Assembly: GCA_037178625.1 (NCBI GenBank) | Contig: CM074130.1 | Span: 1,550,001-1,614,000, forward strand | From: Skeletonema tropicum | Lineage: Eukaryota > Bacillariophyta > Thalassiosirophyceae > Thalassiosirales > Thalassiosiraceae | DNA length: 64,000 bases | Direction: 5' to 3' | Shown: positions 21,759 to 33,134 of the stretch, in pieces | Position numbering within the stretch: the stretch's first letter is position 1 | How the letters are laid out: each line of letters starts with the position of its first letter | Made by a program: the position numbers and the translations under genes | Notes under the pieces: model-generated | Seen by the model: only the letters and a program-made list of their open reading frames with translations | Told to the model about the DNA's origin: nothing | Databases searched by the model: none

Positions 21759-23627
21759 TGTTACATCGAATCCTAGGATTCTGAAAATCCTAGGATTCGA
21801 TGCCGGGGAATCCTTAGATTTCCGAATCCTAGGATTCGCAAGGGGGGTGCACATCGAATCCTGGATTTCCGAATCCTAGGATTCGGATGGCTTCATTCAC
21901 TCCGAATCCTAGGATTCGGATGGCTTCATTCACTCCGAATCCTTGGACCTTGGATTGATATGTAGGTACTTCTGGCTTCTATGCTGGAATCTGTGCTCTT
22001 ACCTCTTACTAAATAGATAATCTCAAATCACACTACAATACTCATTTTCATCATGATATTCAATCAATTTGCTCTTGCTAGTTTATGTTATTGCTCACCA
22101 CTTGGTGTTGACGGTGTTGCTGCATCTGGTGGTGGTGGTGGTGGTGGCAGTGAGTACTTGGCATCTGCCAACGACACACCCATGAAAGTCGCTGAGGCTG
22201 GCATTAAAGAACGACATCGTCATGCATTTAATTTGCGCATGTTCCCTGACTTGTTTCATGGTCAAAACAATGACATAATGAAGGAGTTGAAGGATCATCC
22301 AAATTCTAATCAAAATTCACTGGAAATGAGTCAAGGAGAGTGGGAGGAGGCAATCCGCATTGTGGAGAAGTTTGGACCTGCTAAAGAATCTGATGCAACC
22401 AAAGAAGAGAAGGATTTCCGCAAGAGCTTGGGCCAACAGAAAGCAAAGAAGTGGGCTAGATTGGTTGATAAGTACAAGGTTGAAGAATACACATTGCCAG
22501 GTTCGGATCAACCAAGAAAGCGGCTAATGAGGCTCCACAAACGTAGTGGCTTCAGTGAAGAGAGGTGGCTTCTATGTATTCCCCAGCTACAAGTGTTCGA
22601 TGCGATCTATGAACATCATCATCTTGTTTCTCACTTGAAGATGAATCAAACTTGTGTCAAGGTACAAGAAAAGTATTACAACGTCACGGAAAAGCAAGTT
22701 AATGAGTTTGTAGCCACGTGTGAAACATGTAACCATGCTAATCCAGTTGCAAAAAAGCAGAAGGGAGCAAAGAAGCCAATCTTGTCCGAAAACTTTCGTG
22801 ACCGATTTCAGGTTGACCTTATTGATATGAGGGGCAGCGAAATGAAAGATGTTTATGGAAACACTATGAGGTGGATCCTCACTCTGAAAGATCATTCAAC
22901 TCAACTGACATACCTTCAAGCACTTCCCCGGAAATTAGCAAGATTTGTGGCATATGAACTCGATCGCATTTTTGGGTTGATTGGATATCCAAGTATATTT
23001 CACACTGACAACGGAAAGGAGTTTACGGCAAACGAAATTCTGGTCCTACTCAAGGAGTACAGTGAATCAATCATTACTGTTACTGGACGGCCCCGCACAC
23101 CAAGGGATCAAGGTTCTGTTGAAAGCATGAATAAATTGGTGAAAAAAATCATTAAAGACCTAGAGAATGAAGCGAGGCTAAGAGGAAAGGAGGCGAACTG
23201 GACGAAGTTGCTTGGTAGAGCCATGCAAACGATTAACTCCGAACCCACGGACACGGAAAGGGAGACTCACAGATTATGAGTTCATCTACCCAACCCTTGA
23301 GTGCGACTGCTGCTTTTTGGGGACAAGTTTGATTTCAGTTGGTGACGAAAAGTACATGGAAGATTGTGAACAGACTATTAGGTGGTACGAGAGTGATTTC
23401 ATAGCAAGCGACTCATGCTTTATTAGGTCCATTCTTCGAGTTTTTCTCCATCAGCAGGCTGGTGGTTAGGTGGTTGCGGCAGCGCAACCATGATGTAGCT
23501 TGGCATTTTTGTGTGGCTGTAGTGAAATAATATGTGCGCGTGTCAGCTATTTCCGAATCCTAGGATTCGGACGTCAAGTTTTATCCGAATCCTAGAGGAT
23601 TCGGAAATCTAAGGATTCGATGTAACA
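21759..23627 (+). mobile_element. Ginger-like DNA transposon with 4-bp GATC duplication
   Basis: The element of 1869 bp starts TGTTACATCGAATCCT and ends with the exact reverse complement of these 16 bases. GATC directly flanks both sides (21755-21758, 23628-23631). Termini of the form TGTNR, a 4-bp target-site duplication and a retrovirus-like integrase are the published hallmarks of Ginger1 cut-and-paste transposons. Both subterminal regions are packed with copies of the palindrome GAATCCTAGGATTC, five on the left and at least two on the right, probable transposase-binding sites. Two 33-bp tandem units lie at 21868-21900 and 21901-21933. The single transposase gene appears frameshifted near its end, so this copy may be inactive. 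Confidence 0.85.
22053..23469 (+). pseudogene. Ginger/KRBA2-type DDE integrase-transposase, frameshifted near 3' end
   Basis: Open from ATG 22053 to TGA 23277-23279 (408 residues). An H2C2-type zinc-binding segment lies at about 190-230 (HHHLVSHLK ... CETC). An RNase-H-fold integrase core follows, with acidic residues in FQVDLIDMRG, FHTDNGKEF and GSVESMN. The second D and the E are separated by 37 residues, as in integrase-like transposases. The frame ends just after TINSEPT. In the +1 frame RKGRLTDYEFIY resembles the PYEFVFG block that normally follows, and that frame runs to a stop at 23467-23469. So a single indel near 23250 probably truncates the protein. Codons before residue 40 include a G8 tract. 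Confidence 0.78.
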
Positions 23628-23631
23628 GATC

Positions 23632-24883
23632 GTGTCAATAATTCAGGGGGGATGGCGTGCTACGGTGGACTCAGTATGTTGGCACAGAACCACTAATCCA
23701 TGATTGTCACGAACTTCGGACTTTTCTTCGGCCACATAGCTAAAAATGGCCACTGTGGGGCCGAAAAAAGTGGCCTTAACTCAAAAAATGTCATCGTACT
23801 CTCACACACCATACTTTGTACCATTGTATCTTCATAACTACTCCATTCTAGAAGGCCCACAGATGGAGTAAATCTCCAAACGGCAGACGAAAGAGAAGTT
23901 GGAGCGTCATATAACGTCAAATGGAAGGTGTGTGTGCTAGGTCGTAAGGGGTGGTGCTCTGATTCGAATGAAATAAAGGAATATGTGTCAGATGTGAGAT
24001 TTTGGATGAAAATTATGTCAGCATCTGCAATGGTCGATTGATGCGCAATACCTTCTTCTACTCCGCACCACCCACCAAATATGTTAGGGCATAATGTTGG
24101 CAACAGCTTCTATTCGTTTTTGTGCTATTATCAATGTTAATTGTCCACCTTTATCTAATTCATTGCCACCGGAGCACACAAAATGAGGTAAAAAAATTCG
24201 GGTAGGTTTACACAGATGCACATAGTGAGCAGAATACTAGTGCTATTAACATAAATGGGGCATCAAATGAAAGCTCACGACCTGCTTGTCTCGGTGTATT
24301 ATGTCATTATTGCCACAGAAGTAGCTTTAGTAGTAGCACAAAGATGGCCATTTTGAGAGTACGAACATTCGTACTCTTGGTCTGTCCTACAAGGAGATAG
24401 GCTCTCTGCTCTGCAAGGGAACCTCTCTGCGATGATCTGCCATCTGTAATAGCGGAGTGACCTGTGAGTCTTATCTCATCGACAATGACAGCCTGGTTAA
24501 TATCATCCAGTACTGTCGGGCAGAGGATGCAGCACGAGTAGGCATCTGTAGTCAGAAATGGAATGAAAAGATTTTCTTACACTTACACGGCAAGCTGTGG
24601 AAAACATTTGCGACAAGATCAAGATCAGTTCTTCGTAAAATTGTTCACTACAAAGCTGAACATCCGCGCATAATGGACGGGGCTACAACTACACTCGAGC
24701 TTGCTTTGCATCACGCTCACGTCATTGTAATGAATAATTTTCTTTCTTTTCTAGAGTTGCCATAATCATCATACACGTTTGATGGGAAGGATGATGAAGA
24801 AGACATAGTAGCGATGACGACGGAGAAATGGACGGTTCCTGAAGATAGAGCACATTGTCACTGTTTACTGTCTTCACATAAGT
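23632..24883. other. Intergenic region with no confident gene
   Basis: About 1.25 kb without a supported gene. A weak open frame at 24457-24765 (+) reads DSLVNIIQYCRAEDAARVGICSQKW, reminiscent of an F-box, but begins with GTG and is only 102 codons. It could be a relic of the diatom F-box family. No repeats with termini were found. Confidence 0.4.
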
Positions 24884-24908
24884 AACGATACTAATAATTA
24901 GTATCGTT
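24884..24908. other. Perfect 12-bp inverted repeat downstream of the fusion gene
   Basis: AACGATACTAAT, one A, then the exact reverse complement, 20 bp beyond the stop of the minus-strand glycan-enzyme gene and inside its likely 3' UTR. It could fold as a stable hairpin in the transcript and affect 3' processing. Confidence 0.5.
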
Positions 24909-24927
24909 AATTTTAAAGTACGTCTGA

Positions 24928-27900
24928 TTAGCCCTCTTCATGATAATTGCCATGGAGTTGGTTCAATTTTCCGCAGCGTTTTGTTCCCGCGAGGTGAGAA
25001 TAAAAATAGAAAGACTTCTCTTCCTTGTCAGCAACAATAAAGTCACATGCACCAGAAGAAAACAAAGGAGGCCCAAAATTCTCTTGCTGTTGCTTGGGGA
25101 TGCTGCCAAACCTTTTGTCGTAAATGAGTTCTGAAAGGAGGTAGACTTCTTTGTTTCTCCCAGTGGATGCAATGGAGGGATCTTCTCTCGCAAGTTCAGC
25201 CCAGGCATCTTGCAACGATTGGGTTCCAAGATTGCCATTTCCTCTGTATGCACGTTCCCCAGAAAGCATCTGAACCGTGACATCCAAACTCCTCTTGATA
25301 ATCTCGTTCTTTGGTGCCACAGCTAAGAAAGCTTGAAAGAACCGTGGATCGCTCTCGTACATCGCATTCTTCACAGTAACAAACTCATTCACAGCATTGG
25401 CAATAAATGGATGTACAACAACGAGATCCAAGTCAAAATAATACCTGTCAAAGATACATCACAGATGCAGACAAATGAGCTTCTGGTGGCACTTTAATGC
25501 AAATGTAGAAGTAACTGTGCAACCACGAAGGATCAAAGACAAAGGCAGGTGGACTCACCCTCCATTCTTATAAAGATACGCTACACGGCAGACATCTCCC
25601 TTAAACATGCCTTCAAGGCCATCATAGTACTTCAACAACTCTGGTTCTACCTCAGAAATAGCTTCGACGCATTCCTTGTCTGTCAAGAAGGTAACTTCAA
25701 CATCTTCTGTCGCCCACTCCTTTTTGTATAAATTTATGGTATCTTGAACATTGTGGGCCAACGTGTGATCGCTAGGGTCGGATGTGATGGACGAGGACAA
25801 ATTGCAGTCCAATAAGTTGAACTTGTTAGTGAAGATAAGCCGATGGGGGATGCGACTTTGCTCCTTTTGGGATGCACTATCGCGCTTGGGTATATATTCT
25901 TTGATACTCCTAGCCAATGCGCCAATTTTGCGATTTGTATCAATTAAACTGTCGTAGTATTTCCATGGAAAAGTATCCGCCGCCTCCGCCGGCACCTGGC
26001 ACTCTCTGCTTGTATGATGACGGTGACCAGCAAGTGATTTCTCCTGTTCAATGATAATTTCAGCTTGCTTTAGCATAGCTAGATCAGACTGAAGGTGATT
26101 GTTCCTTGGCGGCGTGCCCACTGTCGCTTTAGCTCCAATATGAATGACAGGGATGCCCCCTTCTGTTATCACTTCTTCCTTTTTGTTTTCCTTGATTGAG
26201 GATGAGGAGTCTACATACTTTCTATTTCCATCAATAAAAGAAGGAACGTAGGTGGCCTCGATTCCAAGACTCTCGTAGATCTCAAACAAGTAAGGTTGTT
26301 TGAATTGCATCAGTCCTTCGTAAGATACTATCATAACCCTTTCATCTCCATACTTTTGATATGCTTCCCTCATAATTTTCATTGCAGCGTCATCTTCGAC
26401 ATCTGCTACTTCTGGTATACGGCAATGGTGATTTCTTAGTTTTTCTTTCTTGGATATTGTCTTGTCCCGTAGCACCAAAACTACCTTCACATCCACGCCA
26501 CGGGTAAGGTACCATTGTATATGGTTGGTTATGTTGACGTAGAATCTGCCCGGGTGTAAGGCAAGTTCAGGAACCAAGGCATCAACAGTAGTTGTAGTTG
26601 CGTTACGTTCGCTGACACAACCTTGAGGTAGTGAGATGTGCTGTAGTCTACTGTCATCATCCGTAGACACGACTTTGCTCAATGTTGTCGACAAGAAGGT
26701 GCTGCCAGAGCCTTCCAACCCGACAACAGTAATTAGTGTCTTCGGCAAGACCAAGTCCTTTGGATTGACATCTTTTGCTTCTGATTTGGGTTGTTGAACC
26801 GAAATATCCTGTTCTGCAGTGGAAGAATTACTTTTGTCCATGTTCCATTCATTCGCATCTGTAACATACTTCTTATTACCATCTGAAAAGGATGGCACAT
26901 AAGTCGAGTTTATCCCAATCTGTTTGTAGAGACCAAATAAATATTCGTCCTTCATCGACATTAGAGCTTCGTAGGACGAAACAATCACAAGACCCCTTTT
27001 AATTGATCCAAATTTGCCATACTTCTCCAAAGCTTCGTTCATCAATTCAATTGCAACTTCATCTTCTCGTCGTAGAAATTTCTCAATGTTGCAATGATTC
27101 TTCACTTTGCCCTTCACTGATATCGACCTATCTCGAGTAGATAGGATCACAGTCACATCAACTCCACGTTGTAAGTACCATTCGATTTGAGATGTAATGT
27201 TTACGGAGAATCGCTTCGGGTAAAGAGCATAGCCACTAAAAACTCCTGTACCACATTTGGCACCACATGATGAATTGCTATGTTGAGAAATAAAAACCTC
27301 TTCGCGACATTGTTGTAGTAACTGCGCCTCTACCTCAGTCTGAGGACCATCTCTAGCCACTTTCACTTGTTTCTGCGACATTATGTCTTCTGCTTGTGCA
27401 ATGGAAGGGTCTAGTGACGGAGCAAATTTATAGCGGAAGCACTCAAAAGGAACCATAGCGTCCACAACGTGAACACCCATCTCAGCATCATCAGCACTGC
27501 TGTTATCTTCACAAAACCAACCCCAAGGTAGACTCAAGTGTTGAACGTCGGTCTTTCCGTCTTGGCTACGAGCTTTTTTGTTAACTTGTTTAGGGTCAGC
27601 CCCGACAGCAGAAGCTATCGTGGCAGCTAAGAAGGTACTTCCCGAACTCTCTGGTCCTACAACGGTGATTAACTTCTTTGGCAAGATTGGATGGCGCAAC
27701 TTGATGTGACGTTCTCGTAACAATTTTTGTGTATCTTGCAGTGCTTTCTTGTTCACATCATCTGTTTGGACCTTCTTTCGACTATAGCTAACCCTAACCT
27801 GATCTTGTTGCAACCGCTGAGCGGGCATCTGGACATTCTTAGTTCTTCCCATGATCTTATCCTGATTTGAAAAAGCGCCTTTTTTTTCTTCCGTTATCAG

Positions 27901-28038
27901 TAGCAACTGTCGCCATAACAAAAGAAAATACATGAGTAATATGGACGCCATGGCCATGGCCATGGCGGAGGCGGAGGGAACAATGTGATACCTTCTCGCC
28001 CTCCTGCGCGACATTGGTCGGCTCCTCCCAAGGGACAT
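24928..28038 (-). CDS. Fused double sulfotransferase-like / GT32 glycosyltransferase, Golgi type II
   Basis: Two exons, 28038-25559 and 25444-24928, with a 114-bp GTGAGT...GACAG intron at phase 2, give 998 residues. ATG 28038 opens a basic N-terminus (SRRRARR) and a membrane anchor near 24-48, the layout of Golgi type II enzymes. Two tandem P-loop domains follow. The first (about 115-385) has KLITVVGPESSGST, STRDRSISVKGK and STYVPSFSDGNKKYV. The second (about 430-625) has TLITVVGLEGSGST, VLRDKTISKKEK and ATYVPSFIDGNRKYV. These resemble PAPS-dependent sulfotransferases, with the P-loop as 5'-phosphosulfate loop and the RD segment as 3'-phosphate site. The C-terminal third is a GT32/Gly_transf_sug domain: IPHRLIFTNKFNLL, FKGDVCRVAYLYKNGG and the DxD metal site FDLDLVVVHP. 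The intron splits NGG from YYFDLDL. A Golgi enzyme building sulfated glycans is inferred. Confidence 0.78.
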
Positions 28039-28396
28039 ATTGATATATTTCAGATGGGCGCAGCCAGTTAATTAGGAGAGTACAATAAGTAATGCGGGCT
28101 AGATGATATTCTACTTACTGTTCATTTGAGTTCAGTTTGCAAGTCGAATTTGAATATCGGGCCTATGGTGGCAAGTAAGGTATCGATAAGATCCTAATGG
28201 TCAAGGGATGAAGATTACCACAGCAAGTACATAAGCTCAAAAGCCTACGAAGCATTTTTCACCATGGTCGGGTATGGCATGTGAGTACCGTATTTTCGTA
28301 GGAACTAATATTAAATGAAACGGTACTGATATTTTATCGGAAGCCACACTTAATTGACTCGACTGCAAAAACTTCAAGTTGGAGGAGGTTGCTTAA

Positions 28397-28535
28397 TTGT
28401 GTACCACTCAGCACATTTTCTACCCACATAAATACAAACGGCGGTCAGATGTGCACAAAGAGGAGAAACTGACGTTGTGCAGAAAAAAAAATGGAGACGA
28501 AACTCCCAGGAGAAAAAGAGCTGAGTGGTACACAA
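28397..28535. mobile_element. 139-bp miniature inverted-repeat element in left arm
   Basis: TTGTGTACCACTCAGC at 28397-28412 is repeated as its exact reverse complement at 28520-28535. It lies in the part of the left arm that has no match in the right arm, so it could have arrived after the duplication. It has no coding capacity, and a target-site duplication was not resolved. Confidence 0.55.
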
Positions 28536-28758
28536 AATAGGTGCTTGCAAATTCATTCCAAATGTACAGTATGATAATGATGTTCCGGAAGTTTAAGTAC
28601 ATTTGATCTTTTAGGCTTAACTCTAGGTAGGAGTTACAAGATCGCTTCAGTGGCGTTTAAGCGTAGGAATTAGTACTAAACTGGTCATTGGACATTGTTG
28701 TTACGCCGCGTGATTAACACACTTTTGGTAGGAGTACAATAACAAAATGATTAATAAG

Positions 28759-29352
28759 CTACCGCGCGAAAAAAATGCTCCAGGAGCATTTAGGTCCCGG
28801 GTTCGCTAGTAAAAACAGTGATTAGCAAGCATTTTGGTCACGAGTTCCAACTCAAACTCGCACAAAATCCTATCAACCATGTCGACATGCTACTCCGCGG
28901 CCTGACAAGTGCCATGGTAGACTCATAACACCAATAATCATGGGTTCTATGATAGTCCGTATTATTAGCCTCTGTAGAGTCACTGGTCAACGTCACAACT
29001 ATCATATTTGCCCTGTAGTGGCCGAGGAGCATTCGTCAAGTGGGGGTCGGAGGCTGGTTTTGGTAGTGATTTTTACTAGGTAAAAATGACGAAATCGCTA
29101 CCAAGTTATCTCCATCAGTGATAGATATAAATCGTTCAACCAAGGAATAAGTATATTCAGATAGACTTCAGTTTGGCATTCCCAGTCGACTTTTTTTTCG
29201 AACGTTTAGTTGTCATAGGTAATAGTGGACGTGATGACATGGTTATTACTTGCCTTTCTGTGAGTGAGAGTACTCCTCCGTAAGATAGTATGAATTCCTA
29301 CTGTAGATTCTAGGAGCATTTTTTTCGGAGGAGCATTTTTTTCGCGCGGTAG
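28759..29352. mobile_element. 594-bp MITE-like element with TAAG duplication and an empty site in the other arm
   Basis: Perfect 23-bp terminal inverted repeats begin CTACCGCGCGAAAAAAATGC. TAAG flanks both ends (28755-28758, 29353-29356). At the matching place in the right arm the sequence has a single TAAG (read as CTTA at 32495-32498) and no element, which is an empty site. The right terminus is doubled (a GGAGCATTTTTTTCG unit twice). No open frame resembles a transposase. Confidence 0.85.
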
Positions 29353-29790
29353 TAAGTACACCGGCGTCGGGCATCCTGATGGTGTGTGTCGAGTCAACTC
29401 GCTCGTGACGCACAGGGAGTACCGGTTGAACCGATCTTGCGGAAGATCGGTCATCCGGCTCCACCGAAGAGTCATCACATCCTCGCGTATTTATGATCTA
29501 GCGGGCCTGCGTCCTATGTTTGCCCATCGCCCCCTTTTGTATCGCTAGATAATCGCTAGTTGTTTGACACACATGTGCGTTAGGTGCCCCACCACCCAAT
29601 GGTGCAACTCCGAAAAATGGACTTGAACTTGTGAACCATGTCCTACTATCCCTACTAGTTCAGAAACTGCCTCGTGCGCAAGTTGGGAAGCTTTAGATTT
29701 TGTATTATTGGCTGCGGACTAATAGTTGCCTTATTTTTCTGTTGGCGAATCACCATCTGAATTGATACACATCTCTCATAACATCGTACC

Positions 29791-31449
29791 ATGACGTCTA
29801 AAGTCCACGCACCACTCCGAGCAGCCATCGTCCATATGCTGGATCATAATGACGCCCTAAACAAACTATTTACCATCAACAACCTCGCCGTGATGTGCAA
29901 TATAGCAGCAGGTCTGGATGATGAGGGGATTCATGTGACAACAAGAGACTTATGTAATGCATTCAAAAACTCAAACGACGCTACCCATATAAATGCGATG
30001 TGTGTCGACAGCGATACCGAACACGTACTTCGTTATCGAAGGCACAGGCCTGCAAAAAACAATCCATTTATTACTTCTGTTGGACAGTTTGTATCGACTG
30101 ATGTGCCGGTAGGCAAAAACTACTCATTGATGCCGCGAAACAGCTAGAGGTAAAACGAAAGGCCGCTGAAAAGTTAGAAGAGATAAGACAGAAAGTAATC
30201 GCGTTAAACAATTCGCTTTCTGATCTAGGCTCTACCTCAACACGTTCAGCTCCTATGGAAGTGGAGGAAGGTGGTCGACGTCTTTATTACATCTTGGATG
30301 GAAGAGCGGGCTTCATTCATTATCCAGAGGGGACGGCATGTGTGTTGAATCATGACATTCAGGATGGGTTACATGGACTACCAGACGGCTATGGCGACGA
30401 TTATGATCACAATCAGACACGCCGGGATCGGGCTTACGAGCTACATAATTATGGTGCGACACAATTCTTTCTACCCAAAGGAGCGAGTGCTGTAGCTACA
30501 AACCACCAAGTGAGAAGGGAAAGTTCACATGATATTCAACACAACCTTCATGCACTGTTTAGTGGAGAGAAATCAACGTTCAGTGAGGATGCACTCCGCA
30601 TTGCTGCTGTGTTCAACGCACAAGGATACGGCGCATCGGACGAAACAATTGAGATGATTACTGTTGGCTGGACAAAAGCGCTGCTAGAAGAGCTTGACAT
30701 AAAAGATATTGATGCATCTAGTATTGCCAAGGGATGCCCATCTAGGAGGACGTTTGTTAGAAATGAAGCTAGCCTAGCGGCTGATTGCATGATTGTTGTC
30801 TTGCAAGAAATCATGGATGACGGGGCAAAGCATTTTGCCATCATCACTGATCATGGCAAACGAGCGGGGCTTGAGCACTTTGTCAAGATATTAGTCTGGG
30901 CTGGTTGGGAGGATGAGGGCAAGACCAAGAAGATAATCAAGTTCCATTGCCTTGATGTGGACACAAGTGCTCATGACGCTGATGGCTGTGCTGACGCAGT
31001 TAAGAAGTCACTTGAGGAGTTCTCTGGACTGGACGACTTCAAAGTGACCGCAATTACTGGAGATGCCGGCGGTGGTGCCTCTGTTCACAATTTACTACCT
31101 GCTTTGGTAAAAGCTAATGTTGTTGGGGAGGACACTGTCAAGATCAACTGCTTGATGCATGCACTAAACAAGTGTCTTGAATCTGCAGGGCAAGATACGT
31201 TTGGGGAGCAGGGCATTAACAAAAGAACTCCATACCAACTATTATATGTCTTCAACCAATTGTGGAAAGCTATCAAGGAGGAAGGAGGCAATAAACGCGA
31301 TGGTAAAAATTACTTGGATGAAAGTCATGATGAATATGGAAGGAGAGGAGGACGAGGATGGAGAGGCTCCATATCATCCATACCAATTCAGTGATGAAAG
31401 CATTGTAAAAGATATAGCACAAAAAAGAAGACGGGAAGCCAAGAAGTAA
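29791..31449 (+). pseudogene. Decayed transposase-like gene (RNase-H-fold type) in the duplication spacer
   Basis: Starts at ATG 29791 (MTSKVHAPLRAAIVHMLDH) and runs to 30147. From about 30125 the coding signal moves to another frame (LIDAAKQLEVKRKAAEKLEE, a coiled coil) and continues through 31394. A 44-bp GT-AG stretch (about 30104-30147) could restore the frame but would be very short for an intron. The core has AIITDHGKRAGLEHFVKILV, VTAITGDAGGGASVHNLLPA and INCLMHALNKCLESA. This D...GDAGGG...CLMHALN layout recalls RNase-H-fold transposases near the second catalytic Asp. Near 31335 another frame gives an acidic tail ending at 31449. Weak matches such as AADSWPSAANKVVTLYSK near 31940 suggest decayed coding beyond. 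Family assignment is tentative. Confidence 0.5.
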
Positions 31450-32727
31450 TAAGAAAAGAGACTGCATCCGCGACAGTTGCCAGTAGAGTCTCTCTTAGAA
31501 ATAGCCGGCGAAACGTATCAAGTGCCCCAATCATGACCCGCCATCCATTCTATTATGACAATGAAAAAGATCGTGTGTGATGACAATATCATCATAGTGA
31601 CATATTTGTCGAAGAAGAGGATCGAGGAAGACAATCTTATGTTGGAGGGTGGATACGGCTGCTGTCACTCAGTTGATCAGAGAGGCATTCGATGAAGGTG
31701 GAGAGGAGTTGTTTCAGCAGCGGAAATCGAGAAGGTGCGTTTTCTGAAGGTATACTTACCCCACTTCGCTTAGATTTTCCCTTCCTTGGCCGAACATAAA
31801 CGTAGTGGTTTCTTGGGACAAGTAGGTGGCATAGCCTTTACAGTTCTTCCACGCTAAGGTCAATTTCCTTGATGAGGGGCATCTTAACTCAAAGATGGGT
31901 AAAGTAATGGAGAAGGTGAGGCTTTTTATTTGGGTAATGGCAGCGGATTCTTGGCCGTCGGCTGCTAACAAGGTGGTGACGCTTTACTCGAAATCTTGCC
32001 TCTTTTGAGTCCGAATTCGACGAAACAGGATGCGTGGTGAAAAGAGCAAAAGAAAAAGCCGTTGGGAGCAGAACAGTTGGCGAACATGCTACAACAAAAT
32101 GGTGGAAAGAGGATTGTTCAAGGACTGCAAAAAGCACAAGACAAAGAAGAAGAAGTCAAAAATGATGCACCAATAAACCAAGAGAAAGCAAGGATATTTA
32201 GTTTAATAAACTATAATATATAAGTATATTTGCTTGGTATTCTTTGATATAGTGCAGTGACTACAATACTTATCATACGCACGCAATTTTGATGTGGGGT
32301 GTGTGGGTTTTTCGGTAGGGTTCTGGGTGGGTTGACGAACCTCCGGCTTTTGTCCCCCTTTTTGAAGCAGTCTGTCCTTCCCCGTCAAAGGTTCTCTTTT
32401 GTCCCAATTCTCGAAACAATAAATAAACTTCCGGAATACCGCTACTTACATAGATCATAAATACGCGAGGATGCCCGACGGTGTATATATTGTACTTATT
32501 AATCATTTTGTTACTCCTACCAAAAAAGTGTGTTAATCACGCGGCGTAACAACAATGTCCAATGACCAGTTTAGTACTAATTCCTACGCTTAAACGCCAC
32601 TGAAGCGATCTTGTAACTCCTACCTAGTAGTATCAAGCCTGGATAAAAGATCAAATGTATTAAACTTCCGGAACATCATTATCATAAGTAGAATACTGTA
32701 CGTTTGCTTTCAAATCCTACATAAAAG

Positions 32728-32870
32728 TTTGAAAACCACTTTTTGTAGCTTCCAGAAGGAATTTTTCGAAAATTCTTTTCGACATTACCTCTGTCGGAAC
32801 TAGTAGAATGCACTGTCGAAGCCCAAAATTAATGATTTTGCACTCCTCTACTTCAAAAGTGGTTTTCAAA
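32728..32870. mobile_element. 143-bp inverted-repeat element in right arm
   Basis: TTTGAAAACCACTTTT at 32728-32743 and its exact reverse complement at 32855-32870 flank about 110 bp. It lies in the non-matching segment of the right arm, opposite the 139-bp element of the left arm, and is unrelated to it in sequence. Confidence 0.45.
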
Positions 32871-33134
32871 GCCTATTTTACCATACTCGAGAAAGATCTT
32901 CCTACGACCCTCAATAACACAGTAACTAGTAGGCTTTTGAGCTTACTTGCTGTGGTAATCTTCATCCCTTGACCATTAGGATCTTATCGATACCTTACTT
33001 GCCACCATAGGCCCGATATTCAAATTCGACTTGCAAACTGAACTCAAATGAACAGTAAGTAGAATATCATCTAGCCCGCATTACTTATTGTACTCTCCTA
33101 ATTAACTGGCTGCGCCCATCTGAAATATATCAAT

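Larger units (their letters stand above)
26098..29500. repeat. Left arm of a large inverted duplication
   Basis: Nearly identical in reverse orientation to 32451-35069. It covers most of exon 1 of the fusion gene and its 5' flank. The outer end is after CCAAGGAACAAT (26098); the inner end is TTTATGATCTA (29500). It is longer than its partner because it holds a 594-bp element (28759-29352) and a 106-bp stretch (29372-29477) bounded by CATCCT repeats. The segment about 28262-28560 differs from 32700-32935 in the other arm. Confidence 0.9.

Noticed and set aside
23693..24103. 136-codon minus-strand open frame
   Set aside because: Starts at TTG, no domain, composition not clearly coding.
24457..24765. 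Possible F-box gene (DSLVNIIQYCRAEDAARVGICSQKW)
   Set aside because: No ATG, only 102 codons, weak resemblance; at best a relic.
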